64,000 bases of DNA from Rhodopirellula sp. P2 (lineage in GTDB: Bacteria > Planctomycetota > Planctomycetia > Pirellulales > Pirellulaceae), in the NCBI RefSeq assembly GCF_028768465.1, contig NZ_CP118225.1, positions 3,949,001-4,013,000 on the forward strand. The letters are read 5' to 3'. The translations under genes and the position numbers were made by a program. A model generated the notes under the pieces. The model was not told where the DNA came from. It made no database searches and saw nothing but the letters and a program-made list of their open reading frames with translations. This document shows, piece by piece, positions 1 through 8,793 of the stretch (position 1 is its first letter; every line of letters starts with the position of its first letter).

Positions 1-3000
1 AAAAGTCGCACGTGGGATCTGAAGACGTTGGCTGAGTTCGGCGGCGCCGAAGGCGTCGATATCGTTTACCTCCAATCAACCTTTGAAGACTCCAATGCTT
101 CGCCGCACCACCGAAGGCTGCGCGACCCTGCCAAAGCCGTTTTGGCCGAGTTGCTGCCTGAACGAGGGGCCAAGATCAAAGGGCAGATGAAAGACCTGGA
201 TCGACTCCAGGAAGTCGCTGGTCTGGATCACGCGACCTTTGGCGAACTGATCGAGGCTCTCGACGGAGAACTTCGGTTGATCACACCCACCGCAGCGTTG
301 GATGGCGTGGATTCCGATGTTTCCCAACGCAGCTATCAGCTGACGCACGACTTTTTGGTCGAGCCCATTCGGGATTGGTTGACTCAAAGTGACCGCCAGA
401 GCATTCGTGGGCGAGCCCGATTGCGTTTGAATGAGTTGACGGAGTATTGGAAACCGAAACGCGAAAATCGTTTTTTGCCAAGTGGTTTGGATTACCTTCG
501 CTTTCTCGCTTTGACCGCACCTGCGCAACGCACGGAAGATCAGGCCAAGCTGATGACCGCCTCGGCTCGCTACCATGGAACTCGCTGGGCCATCGCTGCT
601 GCTCTGCTGGTTCTCGCCGGCCTCGCGGTCGCCACCGTCAACCAAAACATTGCCAATCGTTTGGCCAACCAAGAAACGGAATCGATGGTTTCTCGCCTGC
701 TCGCCGCCGATGTGGCGATGGTGCCTCAGGTGATCGAAACCATGCAGCCATTTCGCGAGGAGGCGGAACCTCGATTGCAATTCGTGTTGGCGGATTCAAG
801 CAAGACGCCTCGTGAGGTCCTGGCTGCCAGGTTGGCTTTGGTGGATCAGGATCCCAGTCAGATTGAACCTCTGATCGATGCCATTTCACAATCGAATCAT
901 GACACGCTGGGTGTGATTGCGGAACGTCTTGCGCTGCAACCGGAACTGGCAACGCGAACGCTTTGGTCACGGTTTCAGTCCGACACACTGGATGAAGACC
1001 GGCGACTTCGCTTGGCGTGGGTGCTCGCGCAACTGGATCCCGTGAATCCCGATTGGAAACACCACGCATCACGCTTGGTGCAAGCCATCGTGAACCAGAA
1101 TCCGACGCGAGTCGGTGAGTTAACACCCGGCTTCACACGCATCGCCGAACACATCATCGAACCCGCCGTTCAGTACTTCGCACCAACATCGGATGCGAAC
1201 CAATTTGATCCTGGTAGCGACGTTCGATTGAACGCTGCGTTTCTGATCTCGCATTGTCTGACACCCGCCGATCCTCTCCTGAAGGACTTGCTGATCGTTG
1301 CGGAGAAGGACCAGTTTGAGTTGCTGCTGTCGGTAGCGAAAACGGATCCCCGGTCCATCTCGCAGTTCCTCAATGAAGAGTTGAAGCAGCGAGCACGGCC
1401 CACCTGGACGGACGCCGGAAAACAGGAACCGTTCCCGGAAATCAACGTTGAGTTGAAAGACGAAATCACAGGAATGCAAGGGTTGGTCGGAGAGGCTTTC
1501 GCAATGGTTCAGCGTTGTCCCTGGGATGACTTTGAGTCGCTTGCACGATCGATGCAGCCCTTCGGATTCCGTCCCGAGTGTGTTCGCGTCTATGAGAAAG
1601 ACCAGGATTCGTGTGTCGCGGCTGTTTTCAAACGTGACGGTTTGGATTGGCGGTTCACTGGTGATGAGGATCGCGAATCCGTGGAGGAAACTCAACAAGC
1701 GATGCGGGACGAAGGGTTTTATCCCTGTGACGTGACGGCGGTTCCCGTTGGTGTTGTCAACACGGAATCGGAACCGACGCAGATGTTGCAGAAATACGGC
1801 GTGCTGTGGACGGAACGACCTCCTGGTGTCATTGATTCCAGGATTTATCTGGGACTCTCTGGTTCGGAACATCAAGCCAAAGGCTGGGAGCCGCTTCTTC
1901 ACAGCGGGTTCGTGCCCAAATCCAATTTGAAACGTCGTCATCCAAGTGGGAGCGATCGTTACAGTTCGGTCCGGCATCGGTTGGTTGCGCCTCCGATGAC
2001 CGAGGACGCGTGGAACGAAAGTCCCTACGGCTTTCAAACGCGGGTGACGTTGGGGAAATATCAAACCGACATCCGCTTGAATCCTCGCGGTGAGTTTGAC
2101 GAAGACACGTTGAGCTACGCCGCGGTTTGGTGGAACGGTGGCGCTTTCGAATCAAAAACGTTGGAACGGCTTCCCGCAGAGGACCATTGGCGAGAGTCAA
2201 AGGGATTGGCCGCGGCAGGTTATCGCTTGGCCAGTCTGTCTCTGGTGGAAGACGGCGAAAGCGTCGCTGCATCGGTGTGGCTTCGTCCCGTTGTGACGGA
2301 TGAACAAAAGGACCATGTTGCGAGCCGGCAGGCCAACGCCATCATCGCTCTGGCCCGCCTGGGATCCGCGGAGCACCTCTGGAAGTCCTTGGAGGACGCT
2401 CCTGACCCTCGTTTGCGATCATTTCTGATGGATCGACTGGCGTCGCTCAGTGTCCCCTCCTCCATGTTGCTGGAGCAACTGCGGGTGGAGGGCAATGAGT
2501 CTCGTCGGTTTGCGTTGCTCGCTTCACTGGCGCGATATCGTCCCGAGCAGTTGCCAGCGGATGACCTTCGGGAGCTAAAAACACTGGTGAGCGATTGGGG
2601 GACGAAACATCCTCAGGCCTCCATTCATTCGATTTGTCGCTATCTCGCGAATCGCTGGAAGTGGGATCAGGTCGTGGAGCAAATTGACCAATCCCATCGG
2701 CCTTCATCGTCTGCTGACAATGTTTCGGAAGCAGCCAGCGTCTCAGACGCAGATGAATTGGCTCCCGGTTGGGACCGAAACGGGCAAGGGCAAACGATGG
2801 TGACGATCCAGGGGCCAGTGGAGTTTGTGATGGGATCTCCTGGGCATGAGTCTTTCCGCGACCACTCGTTGGAGATTCCGATTCGCACCAAGATCCCTCG
2901 GACATTCGCGATTGCTGACGCGGAGGTGACCTTGGCGCAATACCAACGCTTTGATCCCGATGCGAGTTACGCGACCCAGTACGCACTTCAACCCGACTGT

Positions 3001-3621
3001 CCGATGACTTCCGTTGGATGGTTCGAAGCGATCAAGTACTGCCGTTGGCTGAGTGAACAGGAAGGCATTCCTGAATCGCAAATGTGTTACCCCTCAATCC
3101 AAGAAATTGAGGCTTCGCACCAGTTGCCCGAAGGGATCAAGCGTCCCAAGGACTTTCTGGAACGCACCGGGTACCGACTGCCAACGGAAGCAGAATGGGA
3201 ATATGCCTGCCGCGGGCGAACTCACACGCCTCGTTCCTATGGAAATTCCCCCGAGCTTTTATCTCAGTACGCCTGGACGACGGAAGGATCCGCCCAGAAC
3301 TCGAGAGTCTTGTTCCGGCCGGTCAGGCAGTTGCTCCCCAACCCGTTCGGTTTGTTTGACACGCTCGGCAATGTGATGGAGTGGTGCGAAACTCATGAAG
3401 TCTCACGCCGCGAAAATAAGACGATGATTGTCGACACGACCAATGGCTTGATCGACAACCAATCGACTTATCGGGCCGCACGAGGCAGCGCCGTGTTCTA
3501 CATTCCGACGACCATGCGTTCGGCCAAACGAGAACAAGAAAAGCTTTACACGCAACACCCTTACCTCGGATTTCGTGTCGCACGCACGTTGCAGGTGTTG
3601 GAAGAACCGAGTGCGGAATGA
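1..3621 (+). CDS. STAND-like/FGE-like large protein (5' end outside window)
   Basis: The frame is open at base 1, so the true start lies upstream. About 1,200 residues are visible. The first ~130 resemble the end of a STAND/NACHT-type ATPase module (QLTHDFLVEPIRDWL). One membrane segment follows near residues 195-215 (WAIAAALLVLAGLAVATV). A long middle part has helical-repeat character and then repeats like YGVLWTERP and YAAVWW, which recall bacterial tandem-repeat domains. The last ~250 residues are an FGE-sulfatase (SUMF1) domain, with GYRLPTEAEWEYACRG, NPFGLFDTLGNVMEWC and YLGFRVART. In related planctomycete proteins an N-terminal Ser/Thr kinase is common, but none is visible here. The catalytic cysteines of true formylglycine-generating enzymes are absent near RAARGSAVFY, so this domain is more likely a binding or C-type-lectin-like module. 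Role inferred: membrane-anchored signalling or conflict protein. Confidence 0.8.
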   Translation, partial: KSRTWDLKTLAEFGGAEGVDIVYLQSTFEDSNASPHHRRLRDPAKAVLAELLPERGAKIKGQMKDLDRLQEVAGLDHATFGELIEALDGELRLITPTAALDGVDSDVSQRSYQLTHDFLVEPIRDWLTQSDRQSIRGRARLRLNELTEYWKPKRENRFLPSGLDYLRFLALTAPAQRTEDQAKLMTASARYHGTRWAIAAALLVLAGLAVATVNQNIANRLANQETESMVSRLLAADVAMVPQVIETMQPFREEAEPRLQFVLADSSKTPREVLAARLALVDQDPSQIEPLIDAISQSNHDTLGVIAERLALQPELATRTLWSRFQSDTLDEDRRLRLAWVLAQLDPVNPDWKHHASRLVQAIVNQNPTRVGELTPGFTRIAEHIIEPAVQYFAPTSDANQFDPGSDVRLNAAFLISHCLTPADPLLKDLLIVAEKDQFELLLSVAKTDPRSISQFLNEELKQRARPTWTDAGKQEPFPEINVELKDEITGMQGLVGEAFAMVQRCPWDDFESLARSMQPFGFRPECVRVYEKDQDSCVAAVFKRDGLDWRFTGDEDRESVEETQQAMRDEGFYPCDVTAVPVGVVNTESEPTQMLQKYGVLWTERPPGVIDSRIYLGLSGSEHQAKGWEPLLHSGFVPKSNLKRRHPSGSDRYSSVRHRLVAPPMTEDAWNESPYGFQTRVTLGKYQTDIRLNPRGEFDEDTLSYAAVWWNGGAFESKTLERLPAEDHWRESKGLAAAGYRLASLSLVEDGESVAASVWLRPVVTDEQKDHVASRQANAIIALARLGSAEHLWKSLEDAPDPRLRSFLMDRLASLSVPSSMLLEQLRVEGNESRRFALLASLARYRPEQLPADDLRELKTLVSDWGTKHPQASIHSICRYLANRWKWDQVVEQIDQSHRPSSSADNVSEAASVSDADELAPGWDRNGQGQTMVTIQGPVEFVMGSPGHESFRDHSLEIPIRTKIPRTFAIADAEVTLAQYQRFDPDASYATQYALQPDCPMTSVGWFEAIKYCRWLSEQEGIPESQMCYPSIQEIEASHQLPEGIKRPKDFLERTGYRLPTEAEWEYACRGRTHTPRSYGNSPELLSQYAWTTEGSAQNSRVLFRPVRQLLPNPFGLFDTLGNVMEWCETHEVSRRENKTMIVDTTNGLIDNQSTYRAARGSAVFYIPTTMRSAKREQEKLYTQHPYLGFRVARTLQVLEEPSAE

Positions 3622-3663
3622 GTCGCCTGGCGTGTTGCTGGTGACCACGAGTGCAGCCAATGA

Positions 3664-5178
3664 TCAAGGGGCAAGCTGAGTCTGTTCTCCCCATTGGCCG
3701 TCGGTTTTTCGTTGGTAAACCGTGCCCTTGTCCGTGATCACTCGGAGTTTCTGGTTGACCGTTCGCAGGTCGATCGGCTTGCTGTCATTGGACGGGAGAG
3801 AAACGGGGGACCATGTCGCGGACGCTGCTTTGAATTGGTAGAGATTTTGGTCTTCGGTGAGAGCGTGAAGCGGTTGAGAGTCCGCTGCTGCCATCATGCA
3901 AACCTTTTTGCCCGCCAACGGATCGCGACTGAGATGCGACCAACTGGCGCCCGAGGCGGCATCCTTCAGTTGGTAAACGGTTTGGTCGCGAGCCAGTAGA
4001 AACAGGTTTTTGTTATTGCAGACCAAGTCATCCACTTTCCATGACGAGGGGGAGATGACATGTCCGTTCTCGTAGACTTTTCGGTCGTTCTTCAACAGGA
4101 AGCGTCTCCGGATGAGAGGTGGCGGTGGTGCGAACGGATTCACCGGGCCAGCCGAATCGGTTTTGACCATCCATGCTTCGTAGGGGGCGTGGTCCTTGAT
4201 TCGCAACACATGAGCTTCGGCGCACCACTGGCTGACGTCGATCGAATCAAAGTTGTCGTACGAAGCCCAGCAGAACCCTTGGTCCTTCCACTGTGTGCCC
4301 CACGAATTCATCAATCGAAGGGATCGCTTTTGGTCGTCGTAGCCAACTGCGGTGACGGCATGATGGTTCACCTCCGCGGCTGAATCGCTGCTCCAACGGT
4401 AAGGGGAACCATCGCTTGCATCGGAACGGAACTCCGTTTCCATGCGAACGACCAGGATGACGGGGTAACCCTCATGCAAGTACTGCTTGATCTCATCGAG
4501 GTTGCCAGCACGTGTGTTCTCGAGCAGCCGAAAGGTGTTGGCCTCGACCGCCGCTCGTGGTGAGACTGGTCTGTTGGATTGATCCAGGTTCGCTCGCGAT
4601 GCACACCCATTGAGTTTCAAGAAGTCGATCGCTTGGAGAACAGTCAACCCCTCTCCATTGCTGGAAATCTGATCGTAGACATATTCGGGACTGAAGTGGT
4701 CGCCAGCGAAGGTTGGTTTGCGTCGACGTTCTTGGCTGATTTGGCAGGAGTAGGTCGAGTAGGCAACCGCCCAGGCGACGCAGTCGTTTTGGGATTGTTT
4801 GCCGGGGGTCGGCAAATGGTCTCGCAGGTCGACTTGTTCGGGCAGCAAGACCGAGTCCGTCGGGCCCCAGTTTTGGTCAATCCCGGGCGCCATGCTGTAA
4901 GCGGTGCCCATCGGCGGTACGAGGTGAGTCTCGTGCTCGGGGCTTGGAACGCGGTCCGGAACGGCTGTTTCATTCCGGGCGGCTGGGCCCGAAATCGCCG
5001 CACTTGGAATGGGGGCAGCGGTCGATGGTGAATGGCGTATTCGTGTCGGAATCTGTTGGTAGATTGGTGGCGGCATCAAGATGACACCGGGGTTGTCGGC
5101 GGACTGAGCGGCCAAATCGCTCGGCCCAATGGCTGTCAAAGCCACGCCGACGAAAGCTGTCACGAAACACAAACGCAT
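3664..5178 (-). CDS. Exported papain-like (C1) cysteine protease with C-terminal repeats
   Basis: The 504-residue protein begins with a signal peptide ending near SDLAAQ, so it is probably secreted. The peptidase C1 domain spans roughly residues 115-325. It has the active-site cysteine in QNDCVAWAVAYS, the histidine in NHHAVTAVGYD and the asparagine in MNSWGTQW, matching the Cys/His/Asn triad. The last ~150 residues contain about four units of the form VYxx...W (VYENGHV, VYQLKDA, LYQFKAA, VYQRKTD), suggestive of a beta-propeller or lectin-like module. There is little propeptide between the signal peptide and the catalytic domain, and that stretch is proline-rich. The gene stands alone, facing the preceding + strand gene. 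Substrate unknown. Confidence 0.85.
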   Translation of the reverse strand: MRLCFVTAFVGVALTAIGPSDLAAQSADNPGVILMPPPIYQQIPTRIRHSPSTAAPIPSAAISGPAARNETAVPDRVPSPEHETHLVPPMGTAYSMAPGIDQNWGPTDSVLLPEQVDLRDHLPTPGKQSQNDCVAWAVAYSTYSCQISQERRRKPTFAGDHFSPEYVYDQISSNGEGLTVLQAIDFLKLNGCASRANLDQSNRPVSPRAAVEANTFRLLENTRAGNLDEIKQYLHEGYPVILVVRMETEFRSDASDGSPYRWSSDSAAEVNHHAVTAVGYDDQKRSLRLMNSWGTQWKDQGFCWASYDNFDSIDVSQWCAEAHVLRIKDHAPYEAWMVKTDSAGPVNPFAPPPPLIRRRFLLKNDRKVYENGHVISPSSWKVDDLVCNNKNLFLLARDQTVYQLKDAASGASWSHLSRDPLAGKKVCMMAAADSQPLHALTEDQNLYQFKAASATWSPVSLPSNDSKPIDLRTVNQKLRVITDKGTVYQRKTDGQWGEQTQLAP

Positions 5179-5339
5179 GCTGTCAGGCCCAAAGAAAGAT
5201 CAACGGAAGGAGTCGGAAATGGTTGGTTCTGCGTTGCTCACGCCCGCTGGCAAACTTGCGTGGGGCCTGAAAAAGGAATAGCCTTTCTCTTCGTGGGGTG
5301 AACAAACCAGCCGCTAGCATTCTATCCGAGACAAGCATC

Positions 5340-5807
5340 ATGAGTAAAAGTCCAGAGCAAGTTCGTGCCATGGCATTGTCGGGGACCGTCTCGATACCAC
5401 CGCGGTTCCCTGAATTGGCGACCATCACTTTCGAAAAAGGCGCTGCCGTTGCGGACCCCGCTTATGTGGTGGCGAGTCAGCAGTTGTCTCCCAAGCTTGC
5501 GGTCAAACGCAGTTTCTACGCGATGGACGTGAAGTGTTTGTTCGTTCCCAACTCCACCACCAACGTTGATCTTGAAAACGGCGAGTGGTTTGAGGGCGAG
5601 AAACTGGCTCAAAAAGCGTACGCGATGATGAACCAGGGCAAGGTGAACGGCATTCTCTACGTTCGCGAGCAGGCCCAGTCGTTGCTCGAAATGGAAGCGG
5701 GCATGACCGCGGCGGAGAGTGCGGAGTTCTACCCGCCGCTGCCGGAGGATCGTTCCGTCAACCACTACAACATGGAACCATCAGGGGTTTCCGCCGGTTG
5801 CCACTGA
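5340..5807 (+). CDS. Hypothetical protein, first gene of a glycosyltransferase cluster
   Basis: A 155-residue protein from the ATG at 5340; an in-frame GTG at 5298 would add 14 residues. I do not recognise a family. It has no signal peptide or membrane segment. The central part contains VKRSFYAMDVKCLFVPNS and the C-terminus is acidic, then Gly/Cys (SAGCH). It ends 9 bases before the next glycosyltransferase gene, so the two are probably co-transcribed. It may act with those enzymes, but this rests on position only. Confidence 0.6.
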   Translation: MSKSPEQVRAMALSGTVSIPPRFPELATITFEKGAAVADPAYVVASQQLSPKLAVKRSFYAMDVKCLFVPNSTTNVDLENGEWFEGEKLAQKAYAMMNQGKVNGILYVREQAQSLLEMEAGMTAAESAEFYPPLPEDRSVNHYNMEPSGVSAGCH

Positions 5808-5816
5808 GGTCGCGCG

Positions 5817-7190
5817 ATGAATTTCATGCCAACGATTGATCTGGCACTGCTTACGCGAGACGATCGCCCCTTGCAGGATTCTGTCCGGCACGCGATCGAG
5901 TCCCAAGTCGACGTCCGATTGAACGTGCACCGAGTCATCGGTCAACCTGGTCGGACGGATGCCAGCCGGATCGCAACCATCGTTCGGGCTCGAAACGAAG
6001 CCGTTCGTCGTGGCCGTTCGGACCACCTGATGTTTTTGGACGACGACGTGGTGCTTGGCAAAGACTGCATCGCTCGGTTGCACCATGCCTTGGTTGCGAG
6101 ATCAAACTATGGGGCGTTTGCCGCGGACTACTTGGGCGAATCATCGGCTCATCGAGATTCACGGCATGTCGCGATGGGAGCCACGTTGTTCCGTCGATCT
6201 GTGTTGGAACGGCATGCGTTTCGTTGGGAACCCTCCAAGTGCGAATGTTTGTGCCGGTGCGAAGACATTCGCCGCAGTGGAGCACGCATTGGATATTTGA
6301 GCGGCGCCAAAGCATGGCATCTGACGCGTCAGCGTTCGTCGGCTGATTGTGCGAGAAGGAACGCTGCGGCAGTGGATCCTCCACCAATCAGCGTGAATCC
6401 GGAGGTCGTGAAGAACGCGAAAATTTTGGTGGCCTTCAATCGCCGTGATGTCCGACGATTCCAAGACGTGTTCTTGCGAACGTTGCGAGCATCGGGAAAC
6501 ACCCAGGAAGTCATCGTTGTGGGGTACGGTTTGTATCCCAGCGAGATTCAGAGCCTGCAAGCGTTGCCGAACGTGCGTTTCATTCGCCAACCGTACAACG
6601 GGCAGCTCCCACCGGTGAGGCGATTGACTGACTTTCGTGACATCGTCGCTCAGCTACCAAAAGGAACTCCGGTGGCTTACTGGGATGCGGGGGACGTGCT
6701 GTTTCAAGGTCGGCTCGATTCTCTTTGGCAGCAGACCCAGCAACATCCCAGCAAGATTTTGGCGGTCAGCGAACCACTTGGGTTCCCCCACAACAAAGCG
6801 ATTCGGGGGTGGACGCAGACGATCGAAGATTCGTCGACGCGTCAGCGTGCGTTTGAACTTTTCGCGTCCAACCCCTTTCTGAACAGCGGTTTCAGTGCGG
6901 GAACGGCGGAGTCATTGAGCCGGTACTTCACCGAAGCCGTGCGACTGCGAAGCAGGGATTTGCGTGGAACGACCGACTGGGGCGACCAGACGGCTCTGAA
7001 TCTCTATTGTCACAGCGATTCAGAGCGTTGGGTGGAAGTCTCCGAGGATTGGAATTTTTGTGTCCATGATCGCCGACGAGGGGATGTTCGTGTCCTGCCC
7101 AACGGGCAGGTGTTGAACCGTCAGGGAACGGCCATGCCCGTTGTGCATGGGAACGCTCGTTCGTTGACGCAACTCGCGATCGTCCGATGA
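5817..7190 (+). CDS. Two-domain glycosyltransferase
   Basis: The 457-residue protein appears to carry two sugar-transferase modules. The N-terminal ~190 residues look like a GT-A (family 2-like) fold, with an aspartate cluster HLMFLDDDVVLGKD near residues 70-85 that would bind the metal and nucleotide sugar. The C-terminal half begins near KILVAFNRRDV and has a second acidic motif (VAYWDAGDVLFQG) and a GTTDWGDQTALNLY segment, as in GT8-like or related transferases. There is no signal peptide or membrane helix, so it probably works in the cytoplasm. It lies 9 bases after the upstream hypothetical gene and 7 bases before a GT25 gene, suggesting one operon for glycan or glycoprotein assembly. 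Family assignment of the C-terminal half is tentative. Confidence 0.75.
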   Translation: MNFMPTIDLALLTRDDRPLQDSVRHAIESQVDVRLNVHRVIGQPGRTDASRIATIVRARNEAVRRGRSDHLMFLDDDVVLGKDCIARLHHALVARSNYGAFAADYLGESSAHRDSRHVAMGATLFRRSVLERHAFRWEPSKCECLCRCEDIRRSGARIGYLSGAKAWHLTRQRSSADCARRNAAAVDPPPISVNPEVVKNAKILVAFNRRDVRRFQDVFLRTLRASGNTQEVIVVGYGLYPSEIQSLQALPNVRFIRQPYNGQLPPVRRLTDFRDIVAQLPKGTPVAYWDAGDVLFQGRLDSLWQQTQQHPSKILAVSEPLGFPHNKAIRGWTQTIEDSSTRQRAFELFASNPFLNSGFSAGTAESLSRYFTEAVRLRSRDLRGTTDWGDQTALNLYCHSDSERWVEVSEDWNFCVHDRRRGDVRVLPNGQVLNRQGTAMPVVHGNARSLTQLAIVR

Positions 7191-7197
7191 GCCATTC

Positions 7198-7887
7198 ATG
7201 AAACACATCGATGAAGACACGCCGACCTTTGTGATCAGTACGCTTGACGAGCAATCACAGGACCGGGTTCGTCAAATCGAGTGGCACCTGCACCGGGCAG
7301 GGTTTCGCAATGCGGAAATCATTCAAGCGAAGACGCCCACTACCGAAGACTTCGAACGTCTTGGATTGCCTGCCATTTTGCAGGGCAGGTGGCGATCCGA
7401 TCTTCAGCACATGTGGGGGTCTGCCGCGTGCACGCTGTCGCACATTCAGTTCTACGACCGCTCGGAGGACGAGCTGCCGGTGATCGTCTTGGAAGACGAC
7501 GTCACGATTCACCCAGAGTTTTTTCGGTTTTTAGAAAAGATCAGTTTCCCAGAAAAGGTTGAATGGGACCTGTGTCATTTGTCGTACGTCAATCTGCAGG
7601 TGGGAAGCCAAGCGAACCCCGACAATCTCGTGGCCCCGCATTTGGTTCGATGCCCACCAAACCACGTCGCGGCAACCTACAGCTACATCGTTCAGCGATC
7701 GTTTTTAGATCGATTTGCACCACTGGAAGAAGAGGTCGATTGCCAATTGGCTCGCCAAACCGAGGCGATTCGTAGTTTTGTGATCGAACACGAGCCGAAA
7801 TTGACGTTGCCCGATTTCGAAATGGAGAGCGTGCGGAATTCGCTGGATCGAGTTTCCTGGCGACTGAACAACCCGCGTTCTGATTGA
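7198..7887 (+). CDS. Glycosyltransferase family 25
   Basis: The 229-residue protein has the hallmarks of GT25 (LPS biosynthesis-type) enzymes: a start like PTFVISTLDEQSQDR, the motif SAACTLSHIQFY near residues 77-88, and the acidic motif VIVLEDDVTIH near 95-105 that coordinates the metal and nucleotide sugar. A conserved aromatic region with the segment AATYSYIVQRSFLDRF follows. Family members transfer galactose or glucose to lipooligosaccharide or, in some bacteria, to proteins. It starts 7 bases after the two-domain glycosyltransferase and is probably translated from the same mRNA. The acceptor cannot be told from sequence. Confidence 0.85.
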   Translation: MKHIDEDTPTFVISTLDEQSQDRVRQIEWHLHRAGFRNAEIIQAKTPTTEDFERLGLPAILQGRWRSDLQHMWGSAACTLSHIQFYDRSEDELPVIVLEDDVTIHPEFFRFLEKISFPEKVEWDLCHLSYVNLQVGSQANPDNLVAPHLVRCPPNHVAATYSYIVQRSFLDRFAPLEEEVDCQLARQTEAIRSFVIEHEPKLTLPDFEMESVRNSLDRVSWRLNNPRSD

Positions 7888-8103
7888 TTGGACTGTCGAT
7901 GATGGAGGCGAATCGACGTTGCCCAAGTTGCCTGTGAGCTTTCGCAAAGTCCCTGAATTGCCAGTTGGCAGAGGGGAATTCGGATGGGGATTTCATCTTG
8001 GTGCGATCAAAGGGTTCTGCTAATTTCCCTCTCATCGCCGGAGAGCCAGGAAGGCCCCCGCAAACGGCGATGCGATCTTCACAGAACCGGAAGGGAGTCC
8101 GAC

Positions 8104-8640
8104 GTGGAAAACACGCAGAAAATTGGCCCAGCTTTGACCGGACAAACCGCGCATATCCGTTGGATGATTCGACGCGATATGCCGGATGTCTTGGGGATTG
8201 AATCCAACTGCTTTGAGTTCGCTTGGTCGGAGGATGATTTCATCCGCTGCCTTCGCCAACGCAACTGCATTGGCATGGTGGCAGAATGCGACGAGCGTGT
8301 GGCGGGTTTCATGATCTATGAACTGCACAAGAATCGGTTGCATATCTTGAACTTCGCTGTTCACAGTGACTACCGACGTCACGGCATCGGCAACACGATG
8401 ATGCGAAAGTTGCTGGGCAAGTTGTCCCAGGAACGTCGCAATCGCATCATGCTGGAAGTTCGCGAGACGAACTTGGAAGCTCAGTTGTTCTTCAAGTCGT
8501 TGGGTTTCAAGGCCATTTCGGTGCTGCGAGATTTCTATGACGATGCGACGGAAGATGCCTACTTGATGCAGTTCCGCTATCAGCCCACCGCGGAAGAATT
8601 GGCTGCCCCTCACAATCGCATCACACGGATGGCCGGCTGA
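8104..8640 (+). CDS. rimI: RimI-like GNAT N-acetyltransferase
   Basis: A GNAT-fold acetyltransferase of about 178 residues. The acetyl-CoA pocket is visible as LNFAVHSDYRRHGIGNTMM (V-x-x-x-x-R-x-x-G-I-G), followed by LEVRETNLEAQLFFKSLGF, typical of RimI, which acetylates the N-terminus of ribosomal protein S18. The GTG at 8104 is chosen because GGAG lies 8-10 bases upstream; an open frame continues to 7984 without a better start. A terminator-like hairpin follows at 8678-8707. Some GNATs of this type act on other proteins, so the substrate is inferred. Confidence 0.8.
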   Translation: MENTQKIGPALTGQTAHIRWMIRRDMPDVLGIESNCFEFAWSEDDFIRCLRQRNCIGMVAECDERVAGFMIYELHKNRLHILNFAVHSDYRRHGIGNTMMRKLLGKLSQERRNRIMLEVRETNLEAQLFFKSLGFKAISVLRDFYDDATEDAYLMQFRYQPTAEELAAPHNRITRMAG

Positions 8641-8677
8641 ATCCAGCCGCAGGTCATTTCATGACCTGACACGCAGG

Positions 8678-8707
8678 GCGTTGCACTCCATGTTCAACGC
8701 CGTTTTT
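8678..8707 (+). terminator. Rho-independent terminator after rimI
   Basis: Perfect 7-bp stem GGCGTTG/CAACGCC with a 10-base loop, followed by GTTTTT. A second hairpin, CAGGTCA/TGACCTG with a 5-base loop, sits just upstream at 8650-8668. Both lie between rimI (+) and the convergent GH16 gene. Confidence 0.75.
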
Positions 8708-8793
8708 GATCGCCGTGTTTTTCAGTGCCGCTTGATGATTTCAGGTGGCAACTGTGGCGATGGTCTCAAGCGTTCAGTTGCGATGGAGTGACT

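Noticed and set aside
1120-2064. 314-codon minus-strand frame
   Set aside because: Antisense to the large STAND/FGE-like gene; no recognisable domain.
2800-3600. True formylglycine-generating enzyme
   Set aside because: The fold is FGE-like, but the catalytic cysteines are absent, so it should not activate the sulfatase at 52224.
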